NCBI GenBank assembly: GCA_026708035.1
Contig: JAPOVQ010000012.1
Span: forward strand, 16,766 to 80,765
Length of the DNA stretch: 64,000 nucleotides
Source: Chloroflexota bacterium
GTDB taxonomy: Bacteria; Chloroflexota; UBA11872
Reading direction: 5' to 3'
Position 1 is the stretch's first letter; the number at the start of each line of letters is the position of its first letter. A program made the translations under genes and the position numbers. Of the stretch, positions 44,347-52,600 are shown one piece after another. The notes below the pieces were generated by a model. It searched no databases and was not told the origin of the DNA. It worked only from the letters and a program-made list of their open reading frames with translations.

Positions 44347-46760
44347 GGCCCGCGGTCTCCGAAACTCGGCTGAATTCGAGGGTCGAGCGGCGCCCCAAGA
44401 GTCGTGACGCGTACCTTGCGCGTCACCGAATCTGCGTACCCCAACTGGGTTTGTACCAGGCGTACAAGAGCGCCGCCGAACGTCACCAGAACCACTTCGC
44501 CGTCGGCGTCGACGCCAAAAGAACTGAGCGGCCGGTCCAGGTCGGCAATCTCGACGAGGCGCCAGCCGGGTTCGGGGTTCCTGTCGAGAGCCCAGACTCG
44601 TCCACTACAGTAGTCGCCAAACAGGTACACGCCATTGAGCTGGTGGATCGAAGTTCCTCGATAGACGACGCCGCCAACGACGGCACAACCACCGTCGCGC
44701 CCGTAGGTGATTAGAGGCATTGTGAGACTGGGGTAAATGGAGAGATATTGACATATTTGCGCAGATTTAAGCTTGAGATCAATGTTAATATCATTTGCAA
44801 GTGAACCACGATGACGACACCAATTGCCTTCATAGTACGGCCAGCCGAGATTTGCGCCCGGGGTAGCAATTGACACCTCTTCTTGCCTATTCCACCCTAC
44901 GTCGCCAATCCACAGACTGCCATCCTCCGCGTCGATTGCCATGCGCCAGGGATTCCGCAGTCCATACGCCCATATCTCCGGTCGTGCGTTCGGCGTGTCC
45001 CACTGCGGATTGTCGTCGGGAACCCGATAGGGTTGGTCGCCCGATGCTCCCCGCACGTCGATGCGGATGATCTTTCCATGCAACGAGTCCAGGCTCTGCG
45101 GACACTCAAGACACGAGCTATCGCCGAAGCCCAAGTACAACATGCCGTCGGGTCCGAACCGAATGGCGCCACCCCAATGATCTGCCGCCTGCGTCTTTCT
45201 CTGAACATCGAGGATGACGAACTCCTGCTCGCGCACGGCGATTCCATCCGCGACCGGAAAACGTGAGAGTCGGGCGAACCATCGATCATCGTCCCTGTCC
45301 AGCATCGTGTAGTAGACGTAAAGGAATGGCGACCGCTCGAAGTCCGGGTCCACGGCCACACTCAGCATTCCCATCTCGTACCGGTCGGAGTAGACAACGT
45401 CGGAGAGGTCCAACACAGGACGCCGCCCAAACTCCGACGACAGCACCGCGATTGAGCCCCGTTTATCGGCCACCGCGAGGCCGCCATACGGCCAGGGAAT
45501 CACTTCGACAGGCTGGGAAAGCTCGATGTCGGGAAACGCATTCACGACGAGCAGGCGGCTATAGGGTTCAGGGAAGGAGTATGGATGGGACGACCAGCAC
45601 CCGACTTGGCCGGCTTCATTGATGGCACAGGCGTCATGCCACCCGACGCTTAGGGACGAGAAGGCGCCGGGGGGACCAAACGTCTCCAGCGGTGCTCCGG
45701 TTGGTCGGGCGTCCCAGCACTCCACCTGGCCGGTCGCCAATGCGCCGCACGTGCGGCGATCACCGGCGCTGATTTGGTCAAACACGGTCGCCGGCGGGAG
45801 CCCTCCCCCGTTCTCGCTCTGGCCCTGGCAGAGCGCGGCGCCGTTCGCGCGCAGGACGCACGTGTGGGCGACCCCAACGGCCAGGGCGCGGAACGGACCG
45901 ACTCGAGAATCGGCGCGTCCGTTGTCGTTCTTGCCCCAGCAGGCCAGGTCCCCGTTGTCCTTCAGGCCGCAGCTATGCTCGGCGCCGGCGCCAATCGCCG
46001 TAAACGCCACCCCGGCCGGGACGGCCGCCCGACCATCCGCCTCCCGTCCCCAACACGTTGCGCCGTCTGGGCCAATGCCACAGGCATGGTCCCAGCCGGC
46101 CGTCACCGCGGTGAACTGGCCATCGGGGGGATCGGCCTGCTGGTGACGGTTGTTGCCCCAGCACGCCAGCGTGCCTTCCGTCGTGATGCCGCAGGAGAAG
46201 CGCCAGCCCGACGCAATCGCACGGAACTTGACGCCGCTCGGGAGGTCCAATTGTCCCAGGTCATTGCTGCCCCAGCACACCGCACTGCCGTCGCTGCGCA
46301 CCGCGCAGGCGTGGTTCTCGCCGGTCCCCACCTGCACAAATGCGGCCTGATTCGCCCCGAAGTCCTCAGGTTCGGCCGTGGGAGTCGTGGACGCTTCTGA
46401 CGCCTGCGGCGTTGGCGTCGCGGCGGCGGTCGGTGTCGGGTCCGGCGTCGGAGAGACTTGTGGCATCGGCGTTGTGGCGGCAGGCGCTGAGTTCGGCGTG
46501 AGGCTCAGCGAGGCCACCGTCGGTGTCGGCGCGGCATTCCGCGGCAGGATTGCCCAGGGCACGGTCGACGTTGGACCCGGCACTGGGCTCGGCGAGGCCA
46601 CGGAGGGCGCTCGACGAGGCGTGAACGCCCGCTGGCGAACCCCGGTGTCCAGTCTGGGATCGGGATCCAATGGCGCGGAATCGACGCAGCCGCCAAGAAG
46701 CAGGAACATCGCCCCAACTACTGAGCAGGTCCGCAAGAAACGTATCTGCTTGCGTGGCAT
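44343..46760 (-). CDS. Lipoprotein fusing RCC1-like propeller with sorbosone/glucose dehydrogenase-like propeller
   Basis: 805 residues from ATG 46760. Lipoprotein signal CSVVGAMFLLLGGC, then a Pro/Thr-rich linker (to about residue 135), about seven RCC1-type blades each with a Cys pair (GENHACAVRSDGSAVCWGSN, WRFSCGITTEGTLACWGNN, ... to about residue 390), and a C-terminal PQQ-type sugar dehydrogenase propeller with the catalytic-His motif ADHWGGAIRFGPDGMLYLGFGD and GLRNPWRMAID. It is anchored outside the cell. Sugar oxidation is possible but PQQ binding is not proven; RCC1 blades suggest protein binding. First of three neighbouring large secreted proteins. Confidence 0.86.
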   Translation of the reverse strand: MPRKQIRFLRTCSVVGAMFLLLGGCVDSAPLDPDPRLDTGVRQRAFTPRRAPSVASPSPVPGPTSTVPWAILPRNAAPTPTVASLSLTPNSAPAATTPMPQVSPTPDPTPTAAATPTPQASEASTTPTAEPEDFGANQAAFVQVGTGENHACAVRSDGSAVCWGSNDLGQLDLPSGVKFRAIASGWRFSCGITTEGTLACWGNNRHQQADPPDGQFTAVTAGWDHACGIGPDGATCWGREADGRAAVPAGVAFTAIGAGAEHSCGLKDNGDLACWGKNDNGRADSRVGPFRALAVGVAHTCVLRANGAALCQGQSENGGGLPPATVFDQISAGDRRTCGALATGQVECWDARPTGAPLETFGPPGAFSSLSVGWHDACAINEAGQVGCWSSHPYSFPEPYSRLLVVNAFPDIELSQPVEVIPWPYGGLAVADKRGSIAVLSSEFGRRPVLDLSDVVYSDRYEMGMLSVAVDPDFERSPFLYVYYTMLDRDDDRWFARLSRFPVADGIAVREQEFVILDVQRKTQAADHWGGAIRFGPDGMLYLGFGDSSCLECPQSLDSLHGKIIRIDVRGASGDQPYRVPDDNPQWDTPNARPEIWAYGLRNPWRMAIDAEDGSLWIGDVGWNRQEEVSIATPGANLGWPYYEGNWCRHRGSLANDINIDLKLKSAQICQYLSIYPSLTMPLITYGRDGGCAVVGGVVYRGTSIHQLNGVYLFGDYCSGRVWALDRNPEPGWRLVEIADLDRPLSSFGVDADGEVVLVTFGGALVRLVQTQLGYADSVTRKVRVTTLGAPLDPRIQPSFGDRGP

Positions 46761-46943
46761 CGTCCCGGCGACCCCCTCAGGCACCAAGCCCCCAACAGTC
46801 GGCAGCAAAAGACCTGCCCCAATGGTGTGAATAGGGTAGCGGCTCGGGCCGGCGATTGAGTTCTCCGGCGCGATGGTGGCGGGCGTTGGCTGCGACCGTG
46901 ACCCGTTCCCGGACCGTCTTGAAGGAATTGATCGGGTTATGCC

Positions 46944-49598
46944 TCAGCCGCTGGGGGTGACCGTGGCGTCGGCGTCGGCGGGTTCGTCATCGGCCGGCGT
47001 GGGCGTAGCGTCCGACTCGGCCGGTTCACCGCCACACCCCGGGATGCCGCGAAACTCATAGCCACGCGACGAGAGCTCGGCGAGGACCGTCTCGAGCGCC
47101 GCGACGGTCTGGCTGCGGCCGCCGCCGCCGTCGTGCATGAGGACGATCGCTCCGGGCGAGGCGTGGGACAGGACGTAGGAAGCGATTTGCTCCGCGCCGG
47201 GCTGTCGCCAGTCCTGGGGATCGACATCCCACATCACCAGCGCTTTCCCCAGCTCGGCGGCAAGTGGGGCCGTGCGCGCATCGACGGCGCCGTAGGGCGG
47301 GCGCAAGCAGGCGAGCGGATCGGCCCGGTCGCCGACGACCGCCCGAATCGCCTCGTCCCCGCCGGCCACCTCGCCGAAGAACTCCTCGCGCGTGAGATTG
47401 GCGAGTGACGGATGGTTGACGGTGTGGCTGGCGATCCGGTGGCCGCCGTCAACCACCTGCTCCAACACTTCCGGGAAGCGCTGCACCTGCACGCCCAGCA
47501 CGAAGAACGTAGCCACGGCGTCGTACCGCGACAGGATCTCCAGCATGGGCAGGGTGTAGCTCGCGTGAGGGCCGTCGTCGAAGGTCAGATAGACCACCGG
47601 CTGCCCGGCTGCTCCATACGAGGGACGGGCGGCGATGTCGGCGGGCGAGTCGTTGACCGGTTCGTCGTCGGCCGGTTGGTTGTCGGCCGATGCGTCATCG
47701 ACCAACGCGTCGCGAGCGAGCACGAAACGGGCGTTGGAAGGTAGAGCCAGCGCTTGGACGTTGCAGTCCGGCGACGCGGCGCTCGCCGCCTCGATCGCTT
47801 GCCAGGTGACCGCGCCGACGACGCCGGTCGGCGTGAGCCCGTGGTCGGCCTGGAACCGCACCACGGCTCGACGCGTGGCCTCGTGATATTCGTCGAAATA
47901 TCGACCGGGGTCATTGAATCCCGACACCCGCAGGCACGCCAGCCGTTGATGCAGGGCCTTGACGTTCCGGCCGCGATCACCGCTCCCGAGCAGGTTGCCC
48001 TCGGCAAAGAACTCGGCCGACGGGCCGGGCAACAGGGGCTCCGGACCGTCAGGCGGGCTCGGAGGTGTGCCGGGCGCCTGCGGCACACCGGCGAGAAAGT
48101 CACTGGCGGCCGCGAAGAATGGGTCGTCGGGCGCTAGCTCCGCGGCCCGCCGCATGGCCGTCCGGGCCCTGGTGAGGTCATCGGGCGAGGCGAGCGTGAG
48201 CGCGAGGGCGTGGACGGCGTGGATCTCGGCCCGGTCGGGGGCAGCTTCCAGCGCCCGCGTCGTGTGGTCCAGCATCTGGGTGGCCATGGTGGCCGGATCG
48301 CGTTCCGCCTCCGTGTCGATGATGAGCGGGCCGTCGAGCGCGAACGCCTGCGCCGGATCGTGCGCGCGCATCAGGTCGACGGCCGCGGCGTACTCGCCGG
48401 CAAACACCGTGGTCAGCAGCGGCTGCGCCACCGAGCCCGCGTGGAGCAGCCGCGCCGCGGCGGTCCGGTTGACTACCACCGAGAGCCAGCGCACCTCCGC
48501 GCTCTCCGGGACCTGCCGGGCCGCGGCGATCGCCGCCAGCGCCGCGTCCCGCCAGAGACCGGCCCGGGCCAGCGCCACAACCTCATCGACCTGGGTCACG
48601 ACACCGGCGGGCACGTTGGCCACCGGGGCGCGCAGATCCACGGGAACGAGTCGGGATCCGTCCCACCAGTAGAGGATTTCGCGCTTGAGCTCAACGGCGC
48701 AGGCGTAACAGAACACGTAGGGATCCGAATCGTTGACCACGACCTCCACCAGGCCGTCGCCGTCCAGTTCCGCGACCTCGCCGGCGTCCGGACGGGCGCT
48801 CAGCCATGAGAGCTCCGTGCTGAGCGTCGCGCCGTCGAACCTGATGATGTTCAGCGTGCCGGCGTGGGCGCCGGTGCCGCCGCGGACGGTGATCCAGGCC
48901 GCCGGCGTGCCGTCGGCCAGCGCCCACCCCGTCGGCGTCATGTCGACCTGGGTTCGCTGCGGCGCCAGCTCGATCTCGAGGCGGTCGACCTCGATCCACT
49001 GGTTCTCCGCGGAGAGCCGGTACACGGCTGCGAAGTGCCAGAAGTTCACCACCTCGTCATCAGCCGTAAGCCTGGCGGGCTGCGGGCCGTCCGTGACCGC
49101 GCCCCAGAAGTCGCCCGACGCGTCGGATGGCCGCAAGGGGAACACGTGCACCGGCTGGGCATCGGCATCCGGGAATTCTTGGTGGATGCCTTCCTGGATG
49201 AACCGGCGCAGCCGCTCTGCCGTTTGGTCCTCGACAGTCGGCTGAACTGGCGCCTCGGCCGTGGGCGTCGCCTCGTCAACGCCGGCCGTCGGAATATAGA
49301 GGTGCACGGCGGTTGTGGGCTCCGGAGCCGGGCTGGGTGTCGGGGTTGCGGTCGGTGCGGGCGTTGGGTCGGGCGACGGCGTGGGCGAAATGCTCGGCGG
49401 CGCTGGGGTCTCCGTCGGCACCGCTGCGGCCGTGGCGACAGGAGTCAGCGTGGGCGATGGGCCCTGCTCGGCAGCGGCCTGCGTTAGCCGCGCTGGCGGC
49501 GTCTGGACGGCCGGCTCGGACTCGACAGGACCACACGTGCCGCCCAGGGCAAGCAGCATGAGTCCCGCCCAAGCCGCGCGCAGCCATCGCGTCCGCAT
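46944..49598 (-). CDS. Secreted peptidoglycan-binding polysaccharide deacetylase
   Basis: 884 residues from ATG 49598. Signal (RAAWAGLMLLALGGTC), Pro/Thr/Ala linker to about 95, an FG-GAP-free mixed region, helical repeats (about 330-500) and a PG_binding_1 domain (NVKALHQRLACLRVSGFNDPG...AVVRFQADHGLTPTG, about 541-606), then a NodB domain with all motifs: LTFDDGPH, SHTVNHP, RPPYGA, DPQDW, LMHDG. It would remove acetyl groups from peptidoglycan or surface glycans. The Cys after GGT is not a canonical lipobox. The C-terminus is a disordered DDEPADADAT tail. Confidence 0.9.
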   Translation of the reverse strand: MRTRWLRAAWAGLMLLALGGTCGPVESEPAVQTPPARLTQAAAEQGPSPTLTPVATAAAVPTETPAPPSISPTPSPDPTPAPTATPTPSPAPEPTTAVHLYIPTAGVDEATPTAEAPVQPTVEDQTAERLRRFIQEGIHQEFPDADAQPVHVFPLRPSDASGDFWGAVTDGPQPARLTADDEVVNFWHFAAVYRLSAENQWIEVDRLEIELAPQRTQVDMTPTGWALADGTPAAWITVRGGTGAHAGTLNIIRFDGATLSTELSWLSARPDAGEVAELDGDGLVEVVVNDSDPYVFCYACAVELKREILYWWDGSRLVPVDLRAPVANVPAGVVTQVDEVVALARAGLWRDAALAAIAAARQVPESAEVRWLSVVVNRTAAARLLHAGSVAQPLLTTVFAGEYAAAVDLMRAHDPAQAFALDGPLIIDTEAERDPATMATQMLDHTTRALEAAPDRAEIHAVHALALTLASPDDLTRARTAMRRAAELAPDDPFFAAASDFLAGVPQAPGTPPSPPDGPEPLLPGPSAEFFAEGNLLGSGDRGRNVKALHQRLACLRVSGFNDPGRYFDEYHEATRRAVVRFQADHGLTPTGVVGAVTWQAIEAASAASPDCNVQALALPSNARFVLARDALVDDASADNQPADDEPVNDSPADIAARPSYGAAGQPVVYLTFDDGPHASYTLPMLEILSRYDAVATFFVLGVQVQRFPEVLEQVVDGGHRIASHTVNHPSLANLTREEFFGEVAGGDEAIRAVVGDRADPLACLRPPYGAVDARTAPLAAELGKALVMWDVDPQDWRQPGAEQIASYVLSHASPGAIVLMHDGGGGRSQTVAALETVLAELSSRGYEFRGIPGCGGEPAESDATPTPADDEPADADATVTPSG

Positions 49599-49611
49599 GA
49601 CCCACAAGCCT

Positions 49612-52600
49612 CTATTCTTCGCAGAAGACCATCCCCAAGCTTTCAAACTCATGGATCACTAGGTATCTGAGGGCAACCGGAATACACCCGGACAGCTGGT
49701 TGCCGGACAGATTGATTTCCTCGAGGTGGATTGAGCGCCCGAACTCCGGGGGAATCTCGCCGGTGAGCTGATTTCCGTCAAGGAATAGCAATCGCAAAAA
49801 GCCATCTTCCACGAGGTCGGGAGGTATTGGCCCTGTCAACTGATTTCCGGATGCAATAAGCTCCTTGATCCCGAAATCCCAGCCTAGACCCGTGGGAATC
49901 GATCCCGTCAGGAGATTGTTCGCCACGTTCACGACTTCCCCGACGCCCGAAAGCAATTCGCGCGGGATAGGCCCCGTCAACTGATTGCCGGAAAGATTCA
50001 AGTCCCTCAAGTACCGCGCGCCGAACATCTCGATAGGAATCGCACCACTCAGTTGGTTGTCCGACAGATCCAGATCCCTGAGCTCGAAGAGTTGACCGAT
50101 TTCCGGCGGAATCTCGCCTGACAGCCGGTTGCCTTGAAGCCACAGGCCTTCAACGCTCGAAAGATGGCCAATCTCCGGTGGGATAGCTCCCGACAGTTGG
50201 TTGTTGTTCAGGAGAATCCATGACGCCGTAAGTTCACCAAATTCCGGCGGGATTGTACCCGTCAATTGATTGTTATCGAGACGTAGTGACCGAAGATTCG
50301 GAATCTGGCCAAGCTCTGGTGGGATAGGTCCATCGATTGCATTGTTACTCAGACTTATGCTGGTTACTGATGAAAGGCCGCTGAGTTCCGCGGGAATCGG
50401 TCCCGTCAGTCGATTGTCATGAGCAACGAAATACAAGAGATTCTTGAGCTGCCCAATCTCCGGCGGGATCGGCCCCTCGATCTGGTTGTTGAACAGATAC
50501 AGTTCCGACATTTCACCCAGATTGCCGAGCGATGCGGGAATCGGACCGGTCAATTGATTGTCATTGACATGCAGATACCAAAGATGTCGAAAATTCCCAA
50601 ACGTCTCGGGAATAGGTCCCGACAACTGGTTGCCCGATAGAAATAGCTCACGCATCAGGCTGAGTTCTCCGAGCTCCGGAGGAATCGCGCCGGTCAGCTG
50701 GTTGCCGCTTAGTGTGAGCCTGTCGAGGCCGTTGATCTGACTGAACTCTGTGGGTATCCCACCCGACAGCCGATTCCAACCGAGGTTGAGGCCCGTGAGG
50801 TTTCTCAGGTTTGCAAGCTCGGGAGGAATCGGACCGGTCAACTCATTGCCGCCGAGGTCGAGATACCGAAGACTTTGAAGTTGGGTCAGCTCCAGGGGAA
50901 TCGGACCTGTCAGTGAGTTGGCCCCGAGAATGAGAACCTCCAGCTGGGTAAGCTGGCCAAGTTCTCCAGGAATTTTCCCATGGAGATTCATAGAGCTCAG
51001 TTGTAGACGCGATAGATTGATGAGGCGACCGATTTCTATTGGTATGTCACCGGTGAGGTTGTTGGAATACAGATCCAGCCTGGTGAGGTTCGTCAGCGCG
51101 CCAATCTCGGGAGGAATGACGCCGGTCAGCTTGTTCCAGCCGAGATCCAATTCCCTGAGCCCGGTCAACGTCGTCAACTCGGTTGGAAACTCGCCCGACA
51201 TCTCGCGTGACCGTAAGTCGAGACCCTGGACGCGCGGCGGTGTGCCGCCAATCGCCACGCCTTCCCAGCTCGTAATCGGGCGATCGTCCGACCAGTCCAA
51301 TGGCGGAGACGCGGCGAGGACGTTCCGGACGCTGAGCAATGTCTCGCAATCGCGGACCAGCCCGGGATTGTCGGCCGGATTTGCGACCGCGGCGCCGGCG
51401 GCGCAGCCGGCGATCGACACGGGCTCAGGCGTCTGACGCTTACCGATCGCGCGAAGATCGCCCTCGGCGCCATGGCGCAGGAGAATGCGCAGGTCGGACC
51501 CATCCGGCGCCATGCTGTAGAGGGCGACGCTCTCGTCACTCTTCGGGCGTGGCAGTTCGAGGTTCCCCAGGGCAATGCGGGATCCGTCCGGCGACCAGGC
51601 GGCAGTTAGCCCGTATACAAGCGTCAACGGCGAGACTCCAACGTGTGCGCCGTCCGCCGTGACTATGCAAATGTGATCGCCGCAGCTGAACAAGATCATC
51701 GACCCATCGGGCGACCAGGACAGCGTCTCCACCCAAGTGTCCTCCGGGTCAATGGGCTCGTCGTTCGACCCAAACCGATCGCCGGCGGACGGGTCGATGG
51801 TCGTGACGCGCTGCTGGCCAGAGCCGTCGGCGGCAATCGTGAACAGGGCCAATTCGTCGCCGTCCGGTTTGGCGAATGCAATCCGCGTGCTATCAGGCGA
51901 CCATGCGGGTCGGCTATTGGTCGCCGTGAGAAGCCGCAGGTCCGAGCCGTCGATGGCGATGGTGAAGATCGCCGGTCCGCGCGCTTTGGTTCCTTCGAAC
52001 CCGACAAACGCGATTCGCCCGCCATCGGGCGACCAAACCGGCCTTTGCCTATCTGTCGCTTCACGAGGCAGCACATGGCCCGAGACCAGGACCCTTGCCG
52101 GAGAGCCGTCCGTACCGACGGTCGCTAGCCCGTAGCCGGACTCGAAGTCCCATTGGATGTACGCCACGCTCGATCCATCCGGAGACCATGTCGGATAGTC
52201 GTCGTAGCGCTGGTTGGCCGTCAGCGCCGTTCGCTGACCGCCATCGATTTCCAGAACCCCAATCTCGTAGGCGTCGGCGTCCAACAGGTCGTAGCGTTCC
52301 TCCTGTTCGATACCCTCAAACGTCGAATAGGCAACGCGAGTAGCATCCGGCGAAACGCTGGCGGCATGGAAGACCCATTCGTAATAGTCCCTCCCAGCAA
52401 TCCGCCGCATTTCGGCGCTGACATCGACCAGCGCTTCTACGCCCGAGCCGTCCGACGCGACGCGATATAGCATCGGACCAACGGCGAAGAGTATCTGCGA
52501 CGGATCCGGATACCACTGAACAATGTTCTTCGGCCGCTTCCACATGGCGAGAAACGTCCGGTCATAGTCGCTCCACCTGGCTTCGATGTTTGCGTCTTCG

